DNA of 64,000 nt from Craterostigma plantagineum (GCA_027422505.1 JAPQWV010001084.1:62001-126000), one strand, 5' to 3'. Counted from the first letter of the stretch, positions 45,607-58,603 are shown. Numbers and translations: made by a program. The notes: generated from the sequence alone by a model not told the origin.

Positions 45607-47689
45607 AGTTGTGATCTTGGAAATTACAGTCATTACTCATTACCTAATTAGACGCTAGAATTCATTTACTTTATACTAGTATTTTTGCTCACTCAATGCA
45701 TTGCTATATATAATACATACACTCCTTACTATATACAAGTCGTTTAAAGTAATTGCACGCATATTAAAAAATGAAACAAAATATGTATTATACCCTTAAT
45801 TATATATTTTATCATATTTAATCTAATTAGTTTATTTAAGATTAGGGGTAAAATTTGTTAAAGTTCAAGCTATTTTTCTTGAAAAAGGTAAAACTACATG
45901 TATTAAAAAACAAATATCGAAGTCTAAAACGACTCGTATTTAGGAATAGGTGAAGTATGATATTAAATATATTTTATTAAAAATTTAGTAGAAATTATAA
46001 AATTAATTATATATATTTGTAAGTATAAAAAATTAATTTATTATTAAATTAAAAATAGAATACTAAAAATAGTAATTAAAGATAGCTGGGGTTTTCTTTA
46101 ATTTTTATTAATTAATCTTTTAATAAAGCTTAAAAAATTAGAGACCACATCGAAGTTTAGAGAATGTGGTTAGTATTTTTATATATACTAATAATTACTT
46201 TTTTTGTAAAAAAAAAAATATAATTACCAATTGACAAACCAAATCAATTCAATTTATGACAGTTTTTAAGAGGCCTAAAGCCTATATATAATAGAATAGA
46301 TTTTTAGTTATATTTCCATGAATTTTTTTCCCTCTCTGTGCAACATAGCACGAATGCTTTGTCATAAAATGGGCGTTGAACCTTGCGGATAACGCTGAAT
46401 GCGCATCACTGACAAAATTAAGTGGAGACAACATAGAAACCGACAGAAAATAAGGGGAATAATCTCTCTTACATTAGTTAATACTAAGTTTTTATTTTTT
46501 TATTTTTCAATTCATTACAGAAGTACAAAGTACTAACGACTCGAGACGAACCAAAACCTTACATTTGTACAATATATTATACAATGTAATATGTTAGTAT
46601 GGAGCCAAACTATAAGTCGACAAAAGAGGCTTCGGAATAGAAAATAAAAATTTCTAGTTTATATTAGAGATTAAAACATTCTTTGGACTTGAGGAAAAGT
46701 CACACACAAACCCTTTGTTTTGGAATAATGATAGACGTTATGGATAAAAAAAGTTTAATGAACATTGTTGTGTTTGTGTCACTGATTTTTATTTATCAAC
46801 GTAGATACATAATACAACTTTTTCGGTCTAGGGTTCATCTGAAAGAAACAATTTAGAGAAATGCTTTATAATATGCTTTTGGTAATCTTTCATTCAAAAT
46901 TGTTCCAAAACCCATCACTGCGTATTCGATTTAAAATGTCACTATATCTTATAGTTGCAAAAATAGTTAATTTCATAGTCGACTGATTATATTTTGCTGG
47001 ACGAAATGGTGATGTGAAATAGTTTCTTGTCACGACACATTGACATGGAATGTTGCTACATAGGTGTCTCCACTTATTTTGCCCGAAAAATGATCCGAGA
47101 CAAATAAAAAATAAAAAAATCCAATAGATGAAATAGTGATATTTTTTACTATTATCAAGCATAGAGATCCAAATTAAAAATCGGCAAATCAAATGTATAA
47201 TTTTCATATGGAATTGTGAATTTGTGAATATTGGGAAAATGCGCACCAGAAGATTGGTAAGATACAAGTCAAAGTCATGCATGCATGTATATATGTATAT
47301 ATGTGTCACTATCGGTAGAGCTTCATGCCTAATAGATAAAACTTGAGCGTGCATGCGTTTCTAGGGTTTGTTATTTTTTACATACTTTTTGGTGGTCAAG
47401 TTTTTTTCTTGGATTAATAGAAACTAATTAATTCTAAACAAATGTTTTAATGAAACCCATTAGAGAACCTTGTGTATTCGCCTCAAGACAACAAGCAATA
47501 GACATGTAAAAAAGCCATTTTGTATGATGACCTTGGTGGCTTTAATGTCGTCTTGTTTGTGTCTCCATGCAATGAAAAGAAGAGAAATATTATGTTTTTT
47601 ATGATCCCAATATCTGTTTTTTGACTGAACATTAACTTATTAATCTCTAAATATTACTATCCATGTCCTTTATCTATATATATATATAT

Positions 47690-47728
<39 letters not shown>

Positions 47729-48202
47729 ATCACTGATCACTAACCATCCAACTAGGATCAAACAATTTTGAACTCGACTTTCCAAGGCACCCTATACATA
47801 TGCTTCTGTCCCTTCGTAGAATAACCAAACTGGTTATTACATTACTAAATATTAAAAGAAAGATAGTTCTGCACAAAAACGTTCTGTAAGCAGTAATACC
47901 TTTTTTTTTGCAATGCCTATCACTCTCTTCACAAAAAACAAGGCATTAAAACCCTAAAATCAATGCATTACTGTCCCGATTAAGCTCGCTAATGTCTTAA
48001 ATAATACTATAAGCTATACCAATCAAGAATAACTATGCAAGCATAATAACATTTTTCTATGTCCGTAAAATGTTACTAATTCGACTTGGAGCTATAAATA
48101 GCCCATGTACACTAACTCATTGAACTCAATTACAATATAAGTTCTTACCTAAAAAAAGACTGCATTATCATCATCAATCACGAAAAAAGAAAAAAAAAGG
48201 TT
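45607..48202. other. intergenic spacer upstream of WOX5
   Basis: Very AT-rich, with a long TA microsatellite (about 47674-47725). A moderately long minus-strand frame at 46890-47354 shows no family resemblance. The last 150 bp include CTATAAATAGCCC (about 48091-48103), a good TATA box for WOX5. Confidence 0.6.
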
Positions 48203-48879
48203 ATGGACAATCAGTCATCGCTAGGGTTTTGTATCAAGGCAACAACACCTCGACGCAGTGGTGGGACGGGAAATAAGTGTGGGCGATGGAACCCTACGAG
48301 CGAGCAAGTCAAAATTCTTACCGAACTGTTCAGTTCGGGCCTGAGAACTCCAACTACAGATCAAATCCAAGAGATTTCATCGCAGCTGAGCTTCTACGGT
48401 AAGATCGAAAGCAAGAACGTGTTTTACTGGTTTCAGAATCATAAAGCTAGAGAGAGGCAGAAGCGCCGTAGGGTTTCAGTGGACGACGAAGATCAAGAAG
48501 GAATAATAAGCGAAAGAGTAGAAGTTTTCGATCATCATCTTGGGCATCGTACCAATAATCCCAGTTAGTCATCGTATATTACCAATGCTATATTCCTTCC
48601 TTTATTAATCCCAAGTACTAATTCTTGTTTCTATTACCAGTTAGTGAGATGAAAAGGGTTATGTGTTCAGAATCTTCAGACGAAAGGGTAGTTGAAACTC
48701 TGCAACTGTTTCCGTTGAACTGTTTGAGGGAGAAAGATTCTGAGAAGCTGAGGTTTATTGCAGAAGACTGCTGCAAGAAGAACTATTCTTCGGTTTATGA
48801 GCGTTGTAATAAAAATGCAGGGAGTGATGGGGCGGAAATGGAAATTCCCACGTTGGATTTGAGACTTAGTTTCTTTTAG
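48203..48879 (+). CDS. WOX5: WUSCHEL-related homeobox protein, WOX5/WOX7 type
   Basis: Two exons: 48203-48563 and 48641-48879; 199 residues. The WUS-type homeodomain spans about 25-89 ([38 protein letters not shown]) with the extended loops typical of WOX proteins. The WUS box TLQLFPL is at 140-146. The C-terminus [14 protein letters not shown] carries the EAR-like LDLRLS repression motif, which places it with WOX5/WOX7 and apart from WUS itself. Role: transcriptional repressor that keeps the root quiescent centre and distal stem cells undifferentiated. Intact. A TATA box lies about 100 bp upstream. Confidence 0.93.
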
Positions 48880-51800
48880 AAACTTTTATTAACGATATCA
48901 AAATTAAAAGCCCCTCGTATTTTTAGTTTTATATGATTATATATTTCTTCCTTAAATCGAAGAGCTTGAGCTTCTTCTTCGACTTGGTGGACAGTTAAGG
49001 TTTCCATGTGTCGGGTGCTTGCCTAAGCCTAGATAATGTCGTACATTCAAATCGAAGTTGTTTCGATGTAAGAGATGTTTTAATCAATTTATTGATACTC
49101 GAAAACCTCAGGACCATTCTTTCTCATCAATACGTATAACTTTGAGTTATCTTATTAATATTATAAACGAGAATTATTTCCTTGCAAACTCCGTTTAGGT
49201 GATGGAGTGATTCAATACTTTTTTACTTTTGTTGTCTCTCTTCTAACAAGAAAATTAAGCCAATTATGACCCATAATATTATAAGCCTATATCAATATTT
49301 GAATTTTCTTAGACTTGGACTTACTAGTTGCGAGGATATAACACACACACACTCACAAAAAAAAAAGGAATTTAAGAGTATATTATAACTCTATGGTATG
49401 GCCCAGTCATTTTCTAATCGTCGTACTTATTGATAAGAGAAGGCCCATTTGTGGGTGTGACTTCAATCTCTACCGACCCGGCCCGGCCCGGATATTGCGC
49501 ACTTGTCACTCTTATCATGGCCGAAGCCAAACATTATTAAGTAATTAATTAATTGATCTATCGATCAATTTGATTGAGGCTCAAGATATAACGTAGGAGT
49601 ACGAAATAAAATATAACGTAGGACTATCTATCAGCAAATGGGCAATTTGTATTTTACCTGTATTTGGCTGTTGTGTCCTGTCAGTATGTGCTGCTTGCTA
49701 TTATGTAATGTAGGTTTTTCGTCCATTTTTGGAGTTAATGTTCGTAATAATATAATGTATATACTAAATAGAATAGGCCGTGGTCCATTACCATTTAAAA
49801 ACCAGTGGTCCAAAGAATGGAGTGTGATATCACAACTATTTATAATTTCTTTTGTATATCCATTGCACAATTCTTCCTAGATTGAGTGTTTGTTAGCCGT
49901 TAATTGAAGCCGATTGAAAGAAAACAAAGAAAAGAAAGAGATAGATCCAAGAGTACATATTGTCCAAATACTAAGGCTGCTTCATGGGCAACTATCACAT
50001 AACTAAGCCATTATGGTCCTATTTTTCATGTATTTTTCATATATGTGTCCTCTCTCTTGTGATGCCTCATATTCAAGTAGAGGCAACATTTATTTTATAT
50101 ATATATATATATTTATTGTTTGTAGTAGTTGGATTTCAATGCCCATAGCTTATAGAACCTTATCACCTTATCTTATTCTACTCCTTTTCTTAAGAATACA
50201 ACTTTTCATAATCCGATATGGTTATTGTAGTTAAATTCCTAAAGTATTTAACCTACATATAACTTTGGTGGATTATTCCATCGACGTTGCTGTGCGTTGA
50301 ATCTCAATATGTGTACTGATACAACTTCATTAGCAAATGCTCTCAATTTTGTCCTCTTACATATGATATGAAATAAAATACATGGCAATTCGCAAGAGTG
50401 ACGGCCTCATTTTTGTGCGTGTGTTGACATAAAATGATATAAATCTTTGATTTTTGGAACAAATAGAAAGTATAAAAGCTGACAACACTTTCTTGCCAAA
50501 TTTGTTGAAGTTACCTCAGAAAAAAGAATATTTGGGTTCTCAATTATTTTGATTCTTGGTGTCTTTTTCCTCTTTATTTTTCAATTATTTACTTATTTAT
50601 TACGAAAGAGCCATTTTGATTCCATGTGATTTGCTGACAAGCAACGATATCTTATGGGTTCCACCTGTTTAACATAATGTATGGTAAGGTAATACATCAA
50701 TTTTGTCTGATTATTTTATTTATTTTAAATGGCAAGTATAAAATACCAGGAAAAAAATACAGAAAATGCTAACAAGTTAGCATCTTTTTCGGGGCTGCAT
50801 GATTGCGAAAAGTCGCATTTCTGCAATTAGCTATTTAACTATCCAACTTGCATAAAATCAGTGTTATTACGTAATAATCTCATTCTTATTCTATTTCGAG
50901 CGTAACGGTGCCTAGTGCGGTATGAGGGGAAACAAATATCTTCGGTTTTTTATAATGTGTGGCGGGAATAAACTCAAACAATTAAATATCGATTGAAATG
51001 TTACTCAAGATTTTACCGACTTTCATAAATAGCCATTATTAAAATATCAATAGTAATTAATTATGAAAGCGCAAGTAGATCCACTAAACGACGACCAGTC
51101 GTTTTCTTTGTTTTGGCGACTCTAAGAAGGAATGAAATAAATACAGTTGACAAAGATTTATAGATGAACCGGTGGAATTTATTTAATTTTATTTTATAAT
51201 ATCTTATCTGGCCTGTCAACTCATTTGAAAGCTTATTGAGTGTTTGTTTAATCAATAATGATTAATCAATCTTTAATCACTGTTGGAGTGTTGGTATTGT
51301 AGAGGTAATAGTAAAGAGAATATTTTATTACATAATTATGTACCCAAATTCCTAGATTAAATATCTACTATATCTAATATTGAAGACAATAGTAGAAATA
51401 ATGAAAGCATTCTATTCCAAGGTAAGGGGCCAGGAGCATTTTGGTGGCATGCAAGATCGTTTCTTTTTCCAAATTTATACAATGATTAAACTAGACCTAA
51501 AAAGATCTCTCTTTCTCTTAAGGGATCTTCCCATCAAATTTTTGTTGTTATTATCATTTGATAAATTTCATATTGAATTATTATTACTTTGCTATTTCTT
51601 GCATTTGGTTTTAACACTTAACATTCTAAAAATGCTTCAATATACAATTCCAATGTCGAATCAAATTCCTGATTAAATGATCAAGATGAGTTGAGCTATC
51701 AAATACCTTAGTGATGGATTTGTGTTTTCACATTCCAAGATTTTAATCTCATTCAAACAAAAAATAGTTTATTTCAACAAATTCCTTTTTAATCTCGGAA

Positions 51801-52033
51801 TACTGAGTTTAAAGTCAATCATGTCACCAATCCATGAAATAAATTGCCAAATATATAGATAAAAGAAATATAATATAATTAAGTTGCCTTTTAATCTCGT
51901 CTAGTGGACGAAAAAAATTAATAATGAAAATAATAAAAAAAAATCCACTCACCTCAATCACTCTCTCTCTCTCTCTCGAACACACAGTTCAGGCACTCAT
52001 CAACCAACCAACCAACCAAACTCACTCAAGAAC
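48880..52033. other. intergenic spacer between WOX5 and COI1
   Basis: AT-rich, no further gene recognised. A GC-rich blip GACCCGGCCCGGCCCGG lies near 49476-49492. Just before COI1 a CT-repeat (about 51961-51978) and CAACCAACCAACCAA tract form a typical plant 5' leader. Confidence 0.6.
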
Positions 52034-54948
52034 ATGTCATGTCCATCCATCTCCGCCCTCAAATCGCCTCACCCGCCGTCGAACATGTCGCCGAACTACG
52101 CCGAACACACCAGCAAAAGGCCCGCCCCGACGACCCCCAACGCCGCCGCGTACGACACCGTTTGGGAGTGCGTCATCCCTTACGTCACCGACCCTCGTGA
52201 CCGCGACGCCGTCTCCCTCGTCTGCAAGAGCTGGTACGACATCGATTCGATCACGCGCCGCCACGTGACGATCGCCCTCTGCTACACCTCGATGCCCCAG
52301 CGCCTGTCGCGGCGATTCCCCCACCTCGAATCGCTGAAGCTCAAGGGCAAGCCGCGGGCGGCGATGTTCAATCTGATACCCGAGGATTGGGGCGGGTACG
52401 TGGCGCCGTGGGTAGAGGAGATCGTTAGGTCGTTTAGTAGGATGAAGGTTCTGCACTTTCGAAGGATGATTGTCAAGGATAGAGATCTAGAGATTCTTGC
52501 CACGTCGGCGGGTCGGGTCTTGGAGGTTTTGAGGCTGGATAAGTGCTCTGGGTTCTCCACAGATGGGCTTCTGCATATTGGTCGATCTTGCAGGTTAGAG
52601 AGTTCTTTTGTTTTCTTTTCTTGTGTCCAATTGTTTGGTAATTGTTTATGTGGTCTGATTGATTTCATTTGATTCGTTTGTTTGTGGTTGTGAAAAGAAA
52701 AACTGCTGATTGAGCATCGGAAATTGGGTTCTTTATAGTCTACCTTGAAGTGGTATTTCTTGTTTGGTTCGATTGTTTGAATCGAGTTGGTTCTTGAACT
52801 GTAATAGGCACTTTCTTCAGTTCGAAGAAGAAGAATTTTAGGGTTAAACTTTGGGCACAAGGACTTTGTCTTCCTATTGTTGATTGCAGAATGTCATCTG
52901 AATCTTCAGATTATTGCATCTACCGATCTACGTCAAAGTTTGCTTCTCTGTTTTCGCAGAAATTGAGTTCTTTAGTCTATCTTGGAGTGATATTTCTTGT
53001 TTTGGTTCTTGAATGGTAATAAGCACTTCCTTGAGTCAGAATAAGAACTATTTAGGGTTGGATTTTGGGGCACAAGAACTTCATCGCTCTGTTTTTTTAT
53101 TGCAGAATGTAACATGTGGTGATATCTTCTCCGAATCTTCACATTATTTGAACCCAGGTCAAAACTTTGCTTCTCTATTTTGCAGAAACTTGAGAACTCT
53201 GTTCATGGAAGAAAGTGCAATAGTCGAAAACGATGGTGAGTGGCTTCATGAGCTAGCTTCTAACAACACGGTCCTCGAACATCTAAACTTCTACATGACC
53301 GAGCTCACAAAAGCGAGGCCCCAAGACCTCGAAACGATCGCAAGAAAATGCCCGTCCCTAACCTCAGTTAAAGTCAGCGACTGTGATATTTCTCACCTCA
53401 TCGGTTTCTTCAGAGCTGCATCTTCACTAGAAGAGTTTGGAGGTGCCTATTTCAGCGAACCCATCGCTCAAAATGGCGATGCCTTTCACAATTTGGAAAG
53501 ATACGGCGGCCTTTCCTTCTCCCAGAAATTGTGCCGTTTGGGCCTAACCTACCTGGGAAATCCCGAGCTTCCCATTGTTTATCCCGTTGCTTCGAGGCTT
53601 AAAAAATTGGACCTTTTGTACGCCATGCTGAACACCGAAGACCATTGCCAGCTGCTGCAAAGATGCCCCAACTTGGAAATTCTTGAGGTACGTCGAAGAT
53701 TATCGCATCGTTTTCCCTTGTTCATACATAAAAAATAAAAGAAGAAGTAATCCCTTCGATCCCATTTGATTGGAAAAGGATTTGCAACAAGGGCTGCGTT
53801 AGAATCTATCTGAATCTATCCTCAGTATTGTTCCTTTGATCTCAGTTAATCATATGATCCTCTACGTGTTCAAAACATGCAAGAAACTTTTCAAGATTAG
53901 TAGCAATGGCTGTGTTAGAACAGAATCTGTCTCAGTCCCATCCTCTGTTTGGTCTTTTCATCACAGTTAATCGTATGATCTTCTGCGAATGCAAAACAGG
54001 CAAGAAACGTTTGAAGATTAGTAACAATGGCTGTGTTAGAATAGAATCTGTCTCGATCCCATCCTCTGTTTTGGCCTTTTCATTACATTTAATCATAAAC
54101 GATTCCTTCTACTGTGTCAAAAACAGGCAAGAAACGTCATAGGAGACAGAGGATTGGAAGTCCTCGCACGACACTGTAAGAAGATGAAGAGGCTGAGAGT
54201 CGAGCGTGGGGCCGACGAGCAAGACATGGAAGACATCGAAGGCGTAGTCTCCCAGAGGGGGCTCATCGCACTCGCCCAAGGTTGCCTCGACCTACAATAC
54301 CTAGCAATCTACGTCTCGGACATCTCAAACGCAGCCTTAGAATCCATGGGCACGCACTCAAAGAACCTCTGCGACTTTCGCCTAGTCTTGCTCGACCGCG
54401 AGGAGAGAATTACCGATTTGCCCCTGGACAATGGTGTTCGATCCCTCTTAATGGGCTGCCATAAGCTCAGAAGGTTCGCACTCTACCTCCGCCCGGGCGG
54501 GCTGACCGACGTAGGCCTGAGCTATATCGGGCGGTACAGCCCGAACGTGAGGTGGATGCTCTTGGGCTACGTAGGAGAGTCTGACCAAGGGCTGTTGGAG
54601 TTTGCCCGAGGCTGCCCGAGTTTGCAGAAGCTTGAGATGAGGGGCTGTTGTTTCAGCGAGCGAGCGTTGGCTATGGCTACGTTAGAGCTGACCGCTCTGA
54701 GGTACTTATGGGTTCAGGGCTATAGGTCGGGAAACGGGCGGGATTTGCTGAAGATGGTTCGACCGTTTTGGAATATCGAGCTCATCCCGGCTAGGCTGGT
54801 CGACGATAGGGATAATGAAGGCGAGAGCGTTGTGGTCGAACATCCTTCGCATATTTTGGCTTATTACTCGCTTGCGGGCCAGAGGAGGGATTTTCCGGCC
54901 ATGGTGAGGCCCGTGGGCCCGCCGCCGATGGAGTACTTTTCTTCTTAG
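52034..54948 (+). CDS. COI1: jasmonate receptor F-box protein COI1
   Basis: Three exons: 52034-52593, 53186-53687, 54127-54948; 627 residues (Arabidopsis COI1 has 592). The F-box lies at about 40-82 (VIPYVTDPRDRDAVSLVCKSW), followed by leucine-rich repeats to the C-terminus. Ligand-pocket residues are kept: the KGKPRAAMF loop (Arg108, equivalent to Arg85), VERGADEQ, VLLDREERITDLPLDNGV (Arg409 equivalent) and LWVQGYR. The C-terminus retains HILAYYSLAGQR and adds a short Pro-rich tail. Role: SCF-COI1 E3 ligase subunit that binds jasmonoyl-isoleucine with JAZ repressors and sends them for degradation. The N-terminus is about 23 residues longer than Arabidopsis; a second in-frame Met occurs at residue 18. 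Intron 2 holds unusual tandem repeats. Confidence 0.96.
53792..54126 (+). repeat. three tandem repeats in COI1 intron 2 carrying acceptor-like ends
   Basis: Units of about 116-121 bp start at 53792, 53908 and 54029 with GGCTG(C/T)GTTAGAAT. Each ends in a version of AAAACAGGCAAGAAAC, the last being the true splice acceptor plus the first bases of exon 3. The second unit has a complete AG at 53998-53999; in the first unit the AG is lost (AAAACATGCAAG). Confidence 0.85.
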
Positions 54949-55398
54949 GTTTTTTATGGGTTGAGATGGAATATGTTGTCTGTGTGTGTATATAGTCGAT
55001 GATGGTTTGCCACGTGCCTGTGTCTTGTTCTTTGAGTGTTGTTTTTTGGACCGTTGTTGCGGAGGTATAACGGTTTCTTTTTTTTTGGTTGTGCTCTTTT
55101 TTTTTTTTTTTTTTTGTATTTAGAGATTTTTGTGTAATGATTTTTGTTTTGGATGTTCTGGGACAATTGTGGAATATGTGATCATTGTGTGCCTTGATTT
55201 TTTTCGTTTTGCGCTTTGACCTGTTGATCATGAAATCTGAATAGGTTCATGGGCTTCTGTATTTTGTTCAAAGACTCCATTTTTATCAACTACATCATTC
55301 GTTTACTGGATGAGTAATGATTTTTGTCGTTCACTTTTGTTCTCTGTAAGATCAGATCTTTTAGCATTTTCGTTCGATCTGTAAGATTTTATTTATAG
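54949..55398. other. COI1 3' flank
   Basis: T-rich 3' untranslated/terminator region with a T-run (about 55098-55116). No gene seen before the LIM pseudogene, whose first codons appear to be missing. Confidence 0.6.
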
Positions 55399-56329
55399 CA
55401 GCAATGTGAAAAGACTGTCTTCCAATGGAGCTTTTGTCTGCCGATGGAGTTATATATCACAAGTCTTGCTTTAAATGCTTTCATTGTAAGGGAACTCTCA
55501 AGGTTCGTGTTTTTTAGTAGCTCCGTTTTCTGCACATTCATGGCAGCTGCTAGGATTTTTCTTGTCTGAATTATTAGCATTTGATCTATGTATCTGTTTC
55601 TATATGCCCTCGGTTCTTGACATTAATCATGTAAGAGCTTCTTGTGTAAAGATTTTGCACACGGTTCGACTTCTTCACTGTGTAGATCAGAGTCTTTTTC
55701 ACGTATTCGAGACGTGCTTGCTCTTCTTAATTCGAGATATGCCGTGTTCTGCGATGAAATCGAAAGGAATGGTTGAACATAGACTATATTCGACTATTGT
55801 CGATCTTCCTTTTCTCCCCACAGTTGAGCAAGTTATTCATCAATGGAGGGCGCCGCCCTCTACTGCAGCAAGCCTCGCCACGAGCAGCTCTTCAAAGAGT
55901 TTGGCAACTTCAGCAAGAACTTTCAGTCGCGCATTCACTTTGCTCATCCTTTTTCGTACTCTAAATATGATAAGATGCGTTTTTTCCGTTAGCTAAGGTT
56001 TTTAAATTTCTGCAGCTGCAAAATCTGCTGTGAAGCTAAGCCCAGAACTGGTAATAGTTACTCTCAGTTCTATGTAAAAATCCTTGTTTTTTTTTTCTTT
56101 TCTTACACAAATGCAAGACAAGTGTGCGACCTGCGGTAAAACTGCTTACCCCCTCGAGAAGGTAAGTACAGTTAGAAATATATAGTCGTTTCAGACAAGT
56201 GTGCATAGAGAAGAAGCAACAGAGTGCTTTTGCCTTGTTGCAAGGAGAATCAAAGCTATCACAAGTCGTGTTTCAAGTGTTTCGATGAAGCGTCCAACGG
56301 CTGTTGCTGCTGCTCCCCACGATTCTTGA
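55399..56329 (+). pseudogene. WLIM-type LIM-domain protein, decayed
   Basis: Five exon remnants keep their splice sites: 55399-55502, about 55824-55929, 56016-56050, about 56117-56161, 56245-56329. They encode, in changing frames, MELLSADGVIYHKSCFKCFH, FKEFGNFSKNFQS, AKSAVKLSPEL, DKCATCGKTAYPLEK and ENQSYHKSCFKC, a close match to plant two-LIM actin-bundling proteins. The start codon and first zinc ligands are absent. Frame breaks occur before MELLS and before MEGAALYC. The second half of LIM2 is deleted: SFKC-type sequence runs straight into the C-terminal SMKRPTAVAAAP. Because introns are retained it arose by DNA duplication or in-place decay, not retrocopying. Confidence 0.8.
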
Positions 56330-56560
56330 AAAGTTGCTTCGAACATTTTATATTGATCGTTTGCCGTGTTTCTCTGCTGAGTCTGTATGTACATTGCACC
56401 TTTTGAAGCGTACCTCTTATCCCCACTGTTTCAAGGAAAAGTCAGCAAAACGATGACATAAAAAGTGATTCAAGATTTAAATACACAGTTTCGTACGTGA
56501 TGTTAGAACACATAGAGAGCTACAGGGCCTCGAAGAGAATATACAGACAGACAACTGACT

Positions 56561-57533
56561 CTAGTTCTTAACGTCCTTCGACTCATCATCTTCGTCGCCT
56601 AAAACGGCGTTGATCTTTTCGTAATTGAAATCGCTGGAATGCACCATACATTTCCCTGGAACCGTTAAGATTGTTTCTGAGCTGTTGTTCTCAAACATTG
56701 TCCATAGGATCATGACAAGTAGTGCAAGGAGTAATCTGCTTCCTGTAAGAAAGACCAATCCATATAGGAAACTGAAGATGCAGACCCTCCTGTTCTCCAT
56801 CAGTTTCTGATCAGCTTCCCCTCTCGAAAGCTCCGACGCCCTTGGATCCAAAGGTTTTGAATGCAACCATGTTGGAACAGTCCTAGCTCTAAACTTCCAC
56901 GAACAAACATGACTAGCCCCACTAAAACCTCTACGACGTTTGGCCTAAATCTATCTGATGCACCAATGAAGGTTTATATGGCCTAGGAAGTCCAAACTCG
57001 CCCAGTAAAACTTCTAACCTCTTCGAGCTCGAATCGTAATCAACCCAAGAATGCACCTTCATCCCAGTCTTCAACGCTAATTTCACCGACGATCCGTTCA
57101 CAGAAACAAGACCACCCAAATCATCATCAACCGACGTATCGAGCTCAAACTCAACGCCCAATAAGATACACCCTTTCGGAACCGCGGACTTGTCTCTCGG
57201 TATTTTCGACAAACACCTTTGCTGCATCAAGAGAAAAAGCCAGTCCGCCGCCGTTGTTGGGGGAGACCCAGAAAGTAAATCAGGTGGAAGACGAAATCAG
57301 CCTTCTCGGCTTCGAAGCTGAGGTGTAGAACTTGATGGGTTTAATCTGCATCACAAGCCCATAACTCAGCGATGAGATTCTGGGACAGTGAGCTGAATGC
57401 AAGAACTACGATTGGAGAACTTTGCGTCACCTATGAGAACAAGATTGTTCACGGGGACAGAAATTGAGACATTGGATAGAGCGGAGAGGAAAAGGAGATA
57501 CATTAGATGGGATACATAGGATTTGTTGTGCAT
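56561..57533 (-). pseudogene. L-type (legume) lectin with C-terminal membrane anchor, decayed
   Basis: Read on the minus strand from ATG 57533: a signal peptide (SHLMYLLFLSALSNVSIS), then VPVNNLVLIGDAKFSN, the opening strand of a legume lectin domain. The frame is then broken by a stop at 57366-57368, another at 57280-57282 inside TFWVSPNNGGGLAFS, further frame changes, and a stop at 56931-56933 after the block VEFELDTSVDDDLGG to LVHQIDLGQ. The C-terminal part continues in another frame with WKFRARTVPTWLHSKPLDP and a transmembrane segment (CIFSFLYGLVFLTG). Most like plant ConA-like lectin proteins that lack a kinase domain; no kinase sequence is present. Several independent lesions make function very unlikely. 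Confidence 0.75.
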
Positions 57534-58600
57534 TTTCACTGAGATTCAGCTCAATTATTTCTCCCGTCTTCCTTGGATCATTTCTCAGGTCACTCCTTGT
57601 TGGGCATTGAATGCTAATGGGCCCACTTATATGGGCTTACCGAATGGGCTATGATAATTAGTAGCCCAAATAACCCATATTTTAAATTTTGTAGCCCATT
57701 CTTGTAACAGTTTAAAAAACGTCGATCACAAATACATACTTAAAATTTTATAGTTGTTATTTTATTATTTACTAGTACGTGGCGCACCCATTGTGTGTGC
57801 AAATTAGGTCATGTTATTTATATTTTGCACGTTTTTTATTAATAAAGTAGTTTAGAAAATAAATTTTTTGATTTACGGTTAAATGTGTAATAAATGATGA
57901 TACTAAGGGTAAAATTATAATTTGACAATCAAGGGTAAAATTATAGATAATCATTAATTAAATTGATAGACCAAATGTAGCAGTTTATAGCTACCATATA
58001 GTCTTTATATAATAGTATGGGTGTGTTGCCAAAACTTTGTGGCCCGGTGCACTGTCTGGTTGGGCTTCAGGCCTGGAAGATTATAGTGAGGTTTGAATTT
58101 GATTTAGATCGAACTTAATTGTCCGGAGATATTGGTATATGTTATATATAAGGGTCTTTTTTTTGGTATCTTCAAATATAAGAACATGTTATGATTACAA
58201 TAGTTTGACAATATTGGACTTTTAATGTTCTTGGGAGTTGGAGTCATGTGGTAACGGGTAAGAATAAGAATGCACTCATATGCAAGAGAGAACTTTATTC
58301 CTTCTATGATTCTCTTCTTCTTCTTCTTTTTCTTTTCCTGAAAATAAAATTAAAAAAAAAAAGAAAAGAAAAACCGAACTTTATTGAAAATGCACCCACA
58401 CAGACATGACTCACTAGAGGCTGCTTTTAATAAGGGTTTAGCAACGTGCAATGCAAATTATATACTTCCTCTTTGCCTTAACGAATAAATAAAAGTCTAA
58501 TTAACATGTGGGCTTTTTGACTAACATGATGCTCGAGTTTTTTATTCATTTACTATTAATATTCTTACATGTTTTCGTAAAATATTATATTTATAAAATT
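57534..58600. other. intergenic spacer
   Basis: AT-rich, no gene recognised. ACTAGTACGTGGCGCACCCATTG (about 57773) and ATAGTATGGGTG (about 58012) look like eroded ends of an insertion, but I could not establish a TSD. Confidence 0.5.
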
Positions 58601-58603
58601 TTA

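Noticed and set aside
46890..47354. 154-codon minus-strand open frame
   Set aside because: No family resemblance, AT-rich spacer context and no splice or promoter support. Likely chance.
53792..54126. CRISPR-like or minisatellite array
   Set aside because: The repeats are ~120 bp, contiguous without spacers, and inside a plant intron. They are a local tandem duplication.
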